From: Brachynemurus nebulosus
Lineage: Eukaryota; Arthropoda; Insecta; Neuroptera; Myrmeleontidae
Length of the DNA stretch: 64,000 bases
Reading direction: 5' to 3'
Assembly: GCA_035578155.1 (NCBI GenBank)
Contig: JAPWDM010000001.1
Coordinates: forward strand, 17,462,725 to 17,526,724
Position numbers and translations under genes: made by a program. This document shows, piece by piece, positions 53,635-63,844 of the stretch (its first letter is position 1; every line of letters begins with the position of its first letter). The notes beneath the pieces were generated by a model that was given only the letters and a program-made list of their open reading frames with translations, was not told the DNA's origin and did no database searches.

Positions 53635-54470
53635 CAGGGCTGGGAAAAATGGTTCATAGAAACCATTTAAAATAGAAAATGGAAAATGGTTTTCAAAAAT
53701 GCATTTAAAATACAAAATGGAAAATGGTTTTGCTTAACATATTTAAAATTGAAAATGGAAAATAGTTATTTAAAATGGATTATAAAAAAATGCAAAATGC
53801 TTTTTACTTTAAATTTATTCTATAAATTTTTTATAATTATTTATATTAATTAAAAAAAAAAGTAAAGAAAATATCAAACGTATTGAATTAAATAAAGCCA
53901 GTCTTTTGAGAAAATTTTGTAAAGTTTGAATGAGATGAAAACGAAACTTAACTCTTCAAATATTGTTACTTAAAAATATTGTAAAATTTAATTCGGCCTT
54001 GACATATTCAAACCTTGACTACGCTATGACTCTTCTAAATAAAATTATGAAAATCATCTACTCGAAATACAAAAACATTTCTTTTCGACGTGTCTTAAAG
54101 ATAGTAGTACACAACTTGAGTCAGAAAAGTTTGAATTAAGAGAACTGCAACTCTAGTAACAAATTTAACTCAAGTGACATTGCAACTCGAGTTATAAAAA
54201 ATTTGAGTCAATTAAATCAACTTACATTTAATTTACAATTTGTTAGACTTCAAGTCGTTCAGTTCAAGTTCTATAATTAATATTGTATACACAGAAATTT
54301 GAGTATACATTCATTTTCATTTTAAATGTAAAATGGATTCAAATTTCCATTTTAAATACAAAATGGAAAATAGTTTGACCGAACTTATTTAAAATAGAAA
54401 ATGCAAAATGCGATTTTGTATTTTAAATACATATTTAAAATGAAATAATTTTAAATAGTTCCCAGCCCTG
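53635..54470. mobile_element. hAT MITE rich in AAAATGGAAAATGG, with near-exact TSD
   Basis: Ends CAGGGCTGGGAA and TTCCCAGCCCTG are flanked by CGGACCTT (53627-53634) and CAGACCTT (54471-54478), one mismatch in 8. Both ends carry repeated AAAATGGAAAATGG words in inverted order. A second, less intact copy is at 38690-39497. Confidence 0.87.
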
Positions 54471-54692
54471 CAGACCTTACGCCTCTTACGCCATTTAACA
54501 GACATTGTCGTTTTTTTAAAAATTGTTATTGATTTTTTTAACACTTATAGGGTGGAAAGTAAATAACCCTCGTCGTTTGCAGGAGTGACTCATAGCACCC
54601 TGTAGACACTAAGACCACAGGAATTTTTTCGGAATGAACAGTTTGAGAAAATCGCAAATGAACTAGCTCCATGATGTTTCCAAATTTTTCTA

Positions 54693-56556
54693 ACAAGGAA
54701 AGGTTCCCAGGTGTCCGCCTCCGATTTCAATGCCGCTGAAATATGTTATTCTACGTCGAAATCTAAGAGACACGTATTTTTTTATCGGCGGAAAAACGGT
54801 TTGAAGGGGTGAAATCGCCCTTCAAAAATTGGGATAAAAATTTAATTTTTAAAATATCTCGAAAACAGTAAGAAATAGAGCAAGAGTCTAAATTGGCAAT
54901 ATTGCTCTTTTTTAAAGAGCTATCTATTGATATGCAATTTGTTCAATTTACATCAACAGGGGCGGTGGGGGGTTAATATTTGGGGGTTAATTTTGCAAAA
55001 GGGGGGTGAAAATTAAACAATATAAAAATTTTGTTTACAGATTTGAAATCTACGTCAAAAAATTTAATTGACCTGTTTTCGCTCAATGTCTTAATATCAA
55101 GTCTAGGGGTAGTTAACTAGGGGGTGACTGTGTCGAATAGTCGTACTACTTGGGTAGATCAAGAAGTTCTTCTTGATGGAAAATAGTTTAAGACAATTAG
55201 AATAACGTAGAAATGAAATTTTCGATTTCAAAATTCAGTTTGAGCAACACTAGAGAGGGGTGAGTCACCCTCTTAAATTACATACTAGTTTACATACACT
55301 CATTTTTAATATTATTAACACACTGACAGTGGGTGGTTCTGAAGTTGTTCACAATAAGTGGTTCTGAAGTTGGACTATCGTATGTAAGGTTTTTATTAGG
55401 TTTCCATTCATTTTAAAAATATCATTATTTTCGGTATCGATAATTTTCGATAACGAAAACTATAAAATCCATTAAAAAGCAAACCTTATAAAAACCTTAC
55501 ATACGATATTTCAACTTCAGAACCACTTATTGTGACATTATTACCCACTGTCAGTGTGTTAATAGTAAAAATGAGTGTTAGTAAACTAGTACGTAATTTA
55601 AGAGGGTGACTCACCCCTCTCTAGTGTTGCTCAAACTGAATTTTGAAATCGAAAATTTCATTTGTATGTTATTCTAATTGTCTTAAACTATGTTCCATCA
55701 AGAAGAACTTCGGGTAATAATGTCACAATAAGTGGTTCTGAAGTTGGACTATCGTATGTAAGGTTTTTATTAGGTTTCCATTCATTTTAAAAATATCGTT
55801 ATTTTCGGTATCGATAATTTTCGATAACGAAAACTATAACATCCATTAAAAAGCAAACCTTATAAAAACCTTACATACGATATTTCAACTTCAGAACCAC
55901 TTATTGTGACATTATTACCCACTGTCAGTGTGTTAATAGTAAAAATGAGTGTTAGTAAACTAGTACGTAATTTAAGAGGGTGACTCACCCCTCTCTAGTG
56001 TTGCTCAAACTGAATTTTGAAATCGAAAATTTCATTTGTATGTTATTCTAATTGTCTTAAACTATGTTCCATCAAGAAGAACTTCTTGATCTACCCAAGT
56101 AGTACGACTATTCGATACAGTCACCCCCTAGTTAACTACCCCTAGACTTAATATTAAGACATTGAGCGAAAATAGGTCAATTAGATTTTTTGACGTAGAT
56201 TTCAAATCTGTAAACAAAAATTTTATATTGTTTAATTTTCACCCCCTTTTTGCAAAATTAACCCCCAAATTTTAACCCCCCACCACCCCTGTTGATGTAA
56301 ATTGAACAAATTGCATATCAATAGATAGCTCTTTAAAAGAGAGCAATATTTCCAATTTAAACTCTTGCTCTATCTCTTACTGTTTTCGAAATATTTTAAA
56401 AATTAAATTTTTACCCCAATTTTTGAAGGGCGATTTCACCCCTTCAAACCGTTTTTCCGCCGATAAAAAAAAATACGTGTCTCTTAGATTTCGACGTAGA
56501 ATAACATATTTCAGCGGCATTGAAATCGGAGGCGGACACCTGGGAACCTTTCCTTG
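54693..56556. mobile_element. ~1.9-kb foldback structure with internal duplication
   Basis: ACAAGGAAAGGTTCCCAGGT at 54693 is complemented by the sequence ending at 56556. The arms (~690 bp) include CGTTTTTCCGCC, TTTAAAGAGCTATCTATTG and GGTAGTTAACTAGGGGGTGA or complements. Outer TIR-like AGGGTGGAAAGT (54549) and its complement (ending 56900) may mark the whole element. It is non-coding. Confidence 0.82.
55360..56083. repeat. ~360-bp tandem duplication in the centre of the foldback
   Basis: The segment from CACAATAAGTGGTTCTGAAG to CATCAAGAAGAACTTC occurs twice in a row (~55350-55709 and ~55722-56083). By eye there are only about two differences (TATCATT/TATCGTT and AAAATCC/AACATCC). Each unit contains a small palindrome around TATCGATAATTTTCGATA. 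Confidence 0.85.
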
Positions 56557-56936
56557 TAAGTATGGCCTGGACTAAATTATGCATAAACCTTTTTAGTATC
56601 AAAGGTACAAAATAATTTTGTTGACCAAAATTCAATAAAATTTTGTCAACATGTTAACTTCTAGTTACTATTTATTGTATGTTGCTTTTTTAAAAGCAGA
56701 AAATTTACCTTAAAATATAAGATGGTCAGAGCCGGATTAAAAAAAAATTTTAAAGGCTCCTTTTTTGACCCACATTTAGTATCAAATTTGCTGTTAAAAA
56801 ACACTTCTGCTTCAAATTTATTCGCAAATATTAATTATATGGGTGAAATCTACCCACTGTTTTTGCAGCGAGACTTATACATACATATACTTTCCACCCT
56901 GTATAAAGTAAAAGGTAATCATATTACAGCTAAACC

Positions 56937-57474
56937 TTTTTTTATGCGGTCTTTTTTTGTGCGTTTTTTTTTGTGCGATTTTTTTTATGCGATTTTTCAA
57001 AAAATGGCTATTAAAATGCATAATGTGAATCAAAATCACGAGACAGTAAGAAACCTAAACAATTACTATAATAACTTTCTTTGATAAAAATATTTTTTAA
57101 CGACTTTTAAGCATTTGATCAATACATTGCATAAGAACATAAATTATTATTGCATCATTAAATTTTGTACACATGTATTTTTCAAAATTTTCATAATATT
57201 ATAAAAAGGAAATAAAATGTTCCTACGTGTAAATTAAGGCTTTATCTTGTTTATAGAAGCAACTTCTAAGGAAATTTCTAAGTTTTGAGCGTTAAGAGTG
57301 ACGTTTTTTCGATGAAACTTTTTTTATGCGGTCCCGACCAACCGCATAAAAAGTTTTTTGTACAATCTGGATCGAACTATACTTTTTATAGCTATTTATG
57401 ATATTTTTGAATATATTTTTTTATGCGATTTTTTTTATGCGGTCCCCTCCACCGCACAAAAAAAGGATCATCTG
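56937..57474. mobile_element. TA-target MITE rich in CGCATAAAAA words, copy 2
   Basis: Starts CAGCTAAACC and ends GGATCATCTG with flanking TA (56935-56936, 57475-57476). It is homologous to copy 1 over its whole length in the opposite orientation. The open frames here are chance. Confidence 0.82.
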
Positions 57475-57479
57475 TATAT

Positions 57480-57617
57480 ACAAATTTTAGTGAACCTCAT
57501 TTTCGGTTTCTCGAGGCCTAAAAACAAATTTCTGCCATAGTCCCGGGATAAGGTTTTTTCATGGCACCCGCTGTAATAAGTGAATTTTTCCAAAATGAAA
57601 ATTCACTTAAAAAACCA
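57480..57617 (+). mobile_element. TA-core fragment, diverged right half
   Basis: ATTTTAGTGAACCTCATTTT, CTGCCATAGTCCCGGG and GAAAATTCACTT match the right half at lower identity. It directly follows the MITE 56937-57474. Confidence 0.65.
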
Positions 57618-57619
57618 TT

Positions 57620-57746
57620 TTGACCATATGCACGCAGTACGCAAAAACTATTGTTCTATGCAAGTTCTGTATAATTATTACACTTATATACTTCTCATTG
57701 ATTTTATAACAATGCGTGGCACGGGCGATGTCGCCGGTACAGCTAG
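57620..57746 (+). mobile_element. possible Helitron 3' terminus
   Basis: GGGCGATGTCGCC forms a short GC stem, followed by GGTACAG and CTAG|T, the Helitron 3' signature. The 5' end and the element body are not identified. Confidence 0.35.
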
Positions 57747-57749
57747 TAC

Positions 57750-58635
57750 ATAATTTGTGCTAAATTGTTGAAAATATTTCAATGAAACATGATCCCAAAT
57801 ACCTAATTTATAAGTAATAATTAAAAATCATCAAATATAATCGAGAAAGGGGAAATATGGGAATAGTATATTGATAAGAGCGCGGGAATAGTATATTGAT
57901 AAGTTGTATATAACTAAAGAATTTAGTTTTTGTATTATTTTATTACATTTATTATTATTATTATTATTATTCAAGAAGTTAATTTTGAATTAAACTTTAA
58001 CTGTAGCTGTAAGATGGCTGTAAGACACTGTACATATTTGTATAATTACAACTTACAACACATGTGTTGGTAAAAGATGAGCACTTTTAATTTTTTTCTC
58101 TTTTTTTTTTTTAATTTTGTAATATTTGCTATAAAACTTTTTTCTATTTTTGCAACTTTATTAAAAAAATTAGTTACGTATTAAAAAAGTTGAATTTGTT
58201 TGTGTTCCTGTCAGTTTATGCGCCCCTAGGCAAAAAATGATTCACCAAAATATTTTTCTCAAAAGCTACATACAAGTTACTGACGTCTCTACCTGTACGA
58301 CTTGTATATATTAGAAATATTGAAACGTTTAGTGGGGAAAGGGGTAGTTGCAAAATTCTTTATAGGCGACTACAATCTGGGTTTTTTTTCTCGAAAAATC
58401 AGACTAATCTCAAGTATTTTTACTTAAAACAAAATTTGATAGATTTAGCAATTATATGTATACGTTCTCAGGACCGGCGAGAGAAATGATGAGCCCCTGG
58501 GTACAACAAAATATGTATTTCAAATGTTTTTCCCATTTTTTTGTCCAAAACTACAGTTGACTAGCAAAAATAAGTCTTCTTTCTTTTCCCGGGCCGCTAA
58601 GCGAGATTCCGGGCCCCCTTTTTTAGACTCGGGTC
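57750..58635. other. gene-free DNA with a possible outer element around the hAT insertion
   Basis: CAGGACCGGCGAGAG at about 58472 has a weak inverted partner, CTCTCGCCG, at about 60556. The hAT element may therefore sit inside an older GC-rich element. An (ATT)n run lies at about 57950-57970. Confidence 0.35.
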
Positions 58636-58643
58636 CCCCGGGT
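58636..58643. repeat. hAT target-site duplication, left copy (CCCCGGGT)
   Basis: This 8-bp sequence is repeated exactly at 60523-60530, bordering the hAT element. Confidence 0.9.
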
Positions 58644-60522
58644 CAGGGCCGCGCCAAGCGGGGGTGTTAGGGGTGCCTAGTACCCCGGCGGCAGGCTTTG
58701 GGGGCGGCAAATAAAATATAAAATTATTACTATTTTTATGTGGTAATTTTGATGACATTAAATGTTACCCGCATTTTGCTTAAATACTTATCTATTACGA
58801 CTGTTGTGACCCGTCGGTAATCCGATTATTCCGATTGTCGACCAGCGACAACAATCATTTGCGCGGTAATCGGCGAGATCAAACGGGATCGGGATCGAAC
58901 ATGTTCTTGCACGCTTTAATTTTATAAAAACCGTCGTTGAATTCTACACATAAAACATTTATCAGTCTTTAAAATTGTTTAGTTTTCGTTGCGTTACGTT
59001 GTATATAGTACGTGACGATTAGTAAACAAAACAAACTAAAAATTGATGACTGATGATCTTTCAGTAAAATATTATTCTTTTAAATAAGACTTAGTAAACA
59101 CTGTATTGAACAGTCGAAATATAACAAAAGAGTTTAAGATTTCAATTGTTTGGTTTTAAAACCAACATTTTTATTTTATCTTCTTTTTCCTATTTGGTTG
59201 ATATCTTAACCCTAATTTATTATTTCTGTTTTTTGTTATTATAAATTTTGTTTTCAATATTTGCTTATCCACATCTGCAAGCAATTTAGTTTAAAATATA
59301 CATGTTCTTTCGATATTGCTTATTCCACTTAGAATAAGATAAGATTTATGGATGTTCTTTAAATTGGAGCACTCCATACTCTTTTCTTCGAAAAGTTACA
59401 TTATTTCGTTCCTTAGAAATTTAAGTAAAAAACATCCCCTTTTGTGCTATGCGGAACGAATCTGATAAAAATGCCTTAGATTTATGTGATGAAATAGAAA
59501 CTCTTTTAACATATATTAATCCCGACATGAATGCATTAACAGTTTTAGATTATATATTTTCTAATGATCTTACTACAATGTTTCCGAATATGACAATTGC
59601 ATTAAGAATATTTTTGACAATACCTGTGACAGTGGCGTGGCGTCTGGTGAGAGAAGTTTTTCGAAACTTAAGTTAATAAAAAATTATTTAAGATCTAGTA
59701 CCTATGTCACAGGAAAGAATATCGTATTTAAGTTTAATTAGCATAGAAAACAAAATTGCTGCAGATATTGACATGTCAGATTTAATAAATGAATTTGCAA
59801 TAAAAAAGACAAGGAAAGTAAATTTTATATAAAATTTTAAAATTGTTACTATTCGTTTTTGTTTTGTGTAAAATTATTTATTTTTATTTACTTGTTCTTG
59901 AAATTTATGCGAAATAAATTGTTAAAAAAGTTTAAGTGTATATGGGGTCTGTCCTAGGGGTAGAGTTTCAAAAAAATGGCTGAAAAAAAAGTGCATTAAC
60001 ATTAGTTTTATATATAGTAATCAATGCTATATTAAGAAAAAATGGTAAATGTTAGAACTTTTTGTATTTGGGTTGACACAAGTCCGAAGCAAAGGAATTT
60101 TCTTGAAGGGGAGAAAATTTTACATCTGTAAAACAGTCAAAATGTGGTTAAAATATGAAAAAATGCGTGAACGAGTTAACGAATATTACAATTTACAGTA
60201 TACAAACGTTAAATTTAAATAGCAAACGTCATAAAATAACTGGAAAACTGTAAATGAATGGAAAAATTAAATCGATTGTATGTATTTTCAGATTTACAAA
60301 ATTCAGCTTATAAATGACATCTGAGAAAAAGCACTTTAAGAATAGTCTGATTTTTCAACACCAGATGTCATACCGCCATTCGACAGATCCCAATAGTAAG
60401 TAAACTGGTAGCCGGGAGGCATATATTTTATTATCAAAAATGTATTACAAATAAGTTTGGCGTTTTAGGGGCGGCAATTTTTGTCTTGCACCCCAGCGCA
60501 AATGTCCCTTGGCGCGGCCCTG
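58644..60522 (+). mobile_element. hAT DNA transposon, deletion derivative, with TIRs and exact 8-bp TSD
   Basis: The left end is CAGGGCCGCGCCAAG (58644-58658). The right end is its exact reverse complement CTTGGCGCGGCCCTG (60508-60522). The flanking 8 bp are identical, CCCCGGGT at 58636-58643 and 60523-60530, as expected for hAT insertion. The element is 1879 bp and contains the transposase remnant at 59449-59832. The rest of the interior is AT-rich without recognisable coding. The perfect TIRs and TSD suggest a fairly recent insertion. Confidence 0.93.
59449..59832 (+). pseudogene. hAT transposase C-terminal fragment (dimerisation region), frameshifted
   Basis: The first part (59449-59639) reads as a hAT transposase C-terminus (ALTVLDYIFSNDL, then ALRIFLTIPVTVA). 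A small insertion near 59640 shifts the frame; the next frame reads GERSFSKLKLIKNYLRS, the hallmark of the hAT dimerisation domain. A second single-base shift near 59703 leads to MSQERISYLSLISIENKIA and a stop at 59830-59832. hAT transposases normally run several hundred residues, so only the last ~130 remain and the DDE catalytic core is absent. It resembles the ZMYM/TTF-type hAT-related proteins common in insects. It lies inside a complete pair of hAT termini (58644-60522), so this is an internally deleted copy that could only have moved with transposase supplied by another element. Confidence 0.85.
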
Positions 60523-60530
60523 CCCCGGGT
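60523..60530. repeat. hAT target-site duplication, right copy (CCCCGGGT)
   Basis: Exact copy of 58636-58643 on the far side of the hAT element. Confidence 0.9.
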
Positions 60531-60847
60531 CGCATTTGCCCCACCTGACCCACCTCTCGCCGACTCAATGCATACTAGTATTTTTTTAGACACCTTAAAA
60601 CGGGACTTGCAATTAAACACTCTTTTATTTGCTTTTAATTTACTCCCAAAGGTTTTCTTGTTTTCCGTACCTCTATTTATTATTTATCTAATTTTATAAG
60701 TTTTACGATTTTTTGTTGCTAAAGTCCCATGCACTAATTGCAACTCAAGTAGGTCATAATTTCTAAACAATAAAAGTCAAGTAAATACTAGATATTAGCT
60801 TTGGACAAAAAAGAAAAAATTGGGTATTTGGTACAGTACCTAAACAT

Positions 60848-61060
60848 ACAGTGCTGGATTTACACTAGGGGCACGCAGAGCACTGGCCTTGGACGGTAGA
60901 TTTTTAAAAGGGCGGCAAAATTTGGAATTTGACGCTTTTTTTTGTTTTTGCTCGTCACTTTAAAAAGTGAAAAATTTTTTTGCAATTCTTGTTTCAAGGA
61001 AAAGCAAGGACGACGTTTTTCACGGTGTCCCGAACAACACTTAGGGTAATTCCGGGCTTG
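60848..61060. repeat. hAT-like relic, CAGTGCTGGATTTACAC type
   Basis: CAGTGCTGGATTTACACTAG at the left and TTAGGGTAATTCCGGGC at the right resemble the ends of a widespread hAT MITE type. GGGCGGCAAAATTT words inside are shared with 39660-39790. Confidence 0.5.
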
Positions 61061-61140
61061 TATACATAATTATAGTTTTATGATCAATGCGGCCAAGACC
61101 ATGGATGACAGGATCGACCAAACATTTTGACGGTCATTGA

Positions 61141-61275
61141 CGTCATAAGACATCAAGTGAAACCTTACTAACTCATACCCCACCTCATAGGATGTCAACA
61201 ATGTATTAGCTGTCAAAATAGTGTACTAATTGGGCGTTTTGTCATTATAGGTTATGACCGTCAAGGTGTTAATAA
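61141..61275. repeat. dispersed repeat shared with 36062-36200
   Basis: GACATCAAGTGAAACCTTAC, TTAGCTGTCAAAATAGTGTA and GTTATGACCGTCAAGGTGTT align with the earlier copy. Confidence 0.65.
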
Positions 61276-61721
61276 AGCCATTGCCTATTTTAAGACTCAG
61301 TTCAGGCAAAAATGAATTACGTCTAAAAATTCCCAAACAGAATGGTATTAAATTAGAAGTTCTATTACTTCTGTTATTTATACTTATTTGAAAAAAATTT
61401 TTTACGTAAACGTAAAATACGTAAACTGTTATGAAATTATTCAACCTGTTGTGCAATAATGATGAGTATGATACTTTGAATCATCTTCAAACTTAAAAAT
61501 TTTCTGATTAGGTATAACATAAATTTTAAAATTATTATTTGTTTAAATAAAACTCTAGGAAATTGTAACATAATAATTAGGTATGATATTTTTTTAATTG
61601 TATAGTTATGTTATTTATATCAAAACAAAATGATAATTATTTAAATAAATTTAATGCAACAGAAAAATTTTCATAATAAATTTTGCAATTGTATGACGTT
61701 GTCTATTCTTATCAGTGAAAT

Positions 61722-61815
61722 ATGGAAGTATCTGTGGTGTACGTAGGTGCCAAGAGTGCCAACAATGTACATGCTTCAGCTGAATGGAAAAATAATAACC
61801 TTGAAATTACGAACA
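61722..61815 (+). CDS. possible coding first exon of an unidentified gene
   Basis: An ATG at 61722, directly after an in-frame TGA, opens a 31-codon stretch (starts MEVSVVYVGAKSANN) with mixed residues unlike the low-complexity frames around it. It meets a good splice donor, ACA|gtgagt, at 61816. A strong acceptor (T-run then caatccag) ends at 61888, but joining there reaches a stop after a few codons, so the true partner exon may lie elsewhere. I do not recognise the peptide. It lies 500 bp upstream of SZRD1 and might be an alternative upstream exon or chance. Confidence 0.2.
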
Positions 61816-62320
61816 GTGAGTATCTACTATTTCTACGTGATTTCAATCATAGAAAGACAATAAAAATTTCTTTTTTTTTTCAATCCAGGGGCGTTTAACG
61901 TAAAAAAATAATAACGCATACAGGTGCTGAATATCATATTTTAGAACTATATTTATTGATAAAAATTATCAAAAAATAAATTTATTTAAATACTTCAAAA
62001 AAAAATAGAAATTTGAATTATTTATCAATTTTTGAAAATAAATTAGGTTCAATAAAACTAAAAAAATAAACATTATCTAACACAAGTGTAAATATTTTCC
62101 TATTTTCCTAGAGCAAGTACGGGAAAACTTCCAATAATGGAATTTTAAAAATTATAAGTAGTAAGCCCTCTGCCGAATGAGTGATGCACTATTTGACATT
62201 TATGTATCATATTGTATCGTATACTTCTTAATCGATATAATTAATATGTCGTCCAACTTAGTTTTGTCTATTTGTTGATAGATGGTTGCAAAATTTTTAA
62301 ATTGATTAAAAATTAGTAAT

Positions 62321-62991
62321 ATGGCTACAAATAAAGATACAGAAATTTTTGAAAGTTGGGAAGATATTGAAGACACGAGTGTAAGAAATTTTTGATTTTA
62401 TTGAAATATCAATAATTACATTTAAAATCACACATATTTAAGTCAAACTGAGTTAAATAAATAATTTTGTATGAGACCCACATAAACATTAACCTTTTTT
62501 TTAGGTTCTAGACAAAAAACTGAGTGAGTATCTTCCACTTAAGTCATCAGCGGATAATGACACAATGAACAGGTAAGTTCCATGTGCCAATTTGAATAAT
62601 TTTAAAAGTAATATTTGCCTCAACAATACTACCCAGAAATGGACCAGTAAATATGATAATAGTGGGTGAAGATGCGTTACGAAGTCATTACGTACCACCG
62701 GAGCCAACAGTAAAAATACTAAAAAGGCCAACAAATGGTACATCGGATAAACCCGCGACGAATGGTGATTTTAAACCACGTCAACCGATTAAAACGTTAC
62801 GACAACGGGAACAGGAGTACGCCGAGGCCCGTTTACGAATTATGGGCGAAGCGAAAAATCCAGAGGAAAATAGTGAAAATATTAATGTAAATAGACTTTT
62901 AACGGGTGTTTTACGACCGAGTGAATTAGACGGAATTATACGTTTACCAAGGGGACCCGATGGTACAAAAGGGTTTAAAGTGCGAAGATAG
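62321..62991 (+). CDS. SZRD1: SZRD1-like SUZ RNA-binding domain protein, three coding exons
   Basis: Coding exons are 62321-62380, 62505-62572 and 62637-62991, joined by GT-AG introns (donors gtaag at 62381 and 62573; acceptor AGs end at 62504 and 62636). The reading frame stays open across both junctions and gives 160 residues, close to the ~150 of vertebrate SZRD1. Family marks I recognise: an acidic start with ESWEDIED (residues 11-18), KILKRP (69-74), the SUZ segment QREQEYAEARLRIMG (99-113) and the C-terminal SUZ-C motif PRGPDGTKGFKVRR (147-160). SUZ domains bind RNA, and SUZ-C is found in proteins of RNA regulation and localisation; the exact role of SZRD1 is poorly defined. The ATG at 62321 is chosen because the first exon matches the family N-terminus; the long open frame in exon 3 alone starts only at residue 49. 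I see no damage, and the gene looks functional. Confidence 0.95.
62381..62504 (+). other. SZRD1 intron 1 (phase 0)
   Basis: The donor is GAGT|gtaagaaa and the acceptor is ctttttttttag|GTTC. The intron is 124 bp, AT-rich and has a pyrimidine tract before the acceptor. It interrupts between codons 20 and 21. Confidence 0.88.
62573..62636 (+). other. SZRD1 intron 2 (phase 2)
   Basis: The donor is AACAG|gtaagt and the acceptor is tacccag|AAATGG. The intron is only 64 bp, typical of short insect introns. It splits an arginine codon (AG|A). Confidence 0.88.
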
Positions 62992-63047
62992 TCTTTTGTT
63001 TAATTTTCTTTTTATTTATTGGGAGTGATATTACAGTATAAGAGCAA

Positions 63048-63053
63048 AATAAA
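63048..63053 (+). promoter_or_regulatory. probable SZRD1 polyadenylation signal AATAAA
   Basis: A canonical AATAAA lies 57 bp after the SZRD1 stop codon, in a short AT-rich 3' UTR. Other AATAAA words are common in DNA this AT-rich, so the assignment rests on position. Confidence 0.5.
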
Positions 63054-63059
63054 TACAAA

Positions 63060-63840
63060 ACATTTTTCTTAAATAGGCTAACGACCAGTTTTTAATTTAC
63101 GTGTTATTCATTTTGACAGTGAATTTATTTTAATTATATGCGTTGTATATTAAAATATTATTCGGAGTAAACATTTTTACATTAGATAAAAACGTTTCTT
63201 TACTATTAGAATACCCAATTTGAATAAAGGAATATTTTTCAACAATATCGTGAAATTAGTTGTAAAATTTAAATATTCTAAATACTAAAGCCTGATTTAC
63301 ACCAATTAGTTTTTATAGTTTCACTAATTTTTGGATTTATTACTTGTGGTTATTGCAATATTGGCGTTGATCTCATCCTATTTTATTGTAAATATTTATT
63401 TTTCGATGAGAAAGGAAACCAAACGAATGAGATATAGTATTACTGTTTCACTCATTCATTTTAAATACCTACCTGCTTTAAAACTAGAGTGGGATAAATA
63501 ATTGCTCTCTCATTCATATTTTATAAATTTTTTTAAACTGTTAGAACCAGTGATGGGCGTGTAAACTGCAATAATTGCAATAATAAAAGAATCACATCAA
63601 TAAGCAAAACACAAAAATGTTTGTTTTATAACTACATATTTTGAATTGAAAAATGAAAACTTTAATTTCAGGTTTTTTTCTAACTTACGCGCTTTCAATT
63701 TTTGGGTGGGCACATAATGATTTTTTTTACAAATTAAACACAAAGCACTATATTTTCTTCCTTCTTTTTTGAATTGAAAATTTAATTCTGAATATATATA
63801 TTTCTTTTTAAATTTAAATTCTTCACTTTTTAAGTAATAA
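63060..63840. other. SZRD1 downstream flank, gene-free
   Basis: AT-rich. CAGTGATGGGCGTGTAAACT at about 63549 resembles a hAT end, but no partner lies in the window. Confidence 0.4.
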
Positions 63841-63844
63841 TTAG

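Noticed and set aside
56722..57084. A 120-codon plus-strand frame
   Set aside because: The second half is the TTTTATGCGGT-rich MITE end and the first half lacks any domain pattern.
58470..60570. Second complete hAT element with TSD around the 58644-60522 hAT
   Set aside because: Only about 9 bp of inverted match and no target duplication; kept as a low-interest observation only.
62501..62743. Minus-strand frame opposite SZRD1
   Set aside because: It is antisense to the supported SZRD1 exons 2 and 3 and crosses their splice sites.
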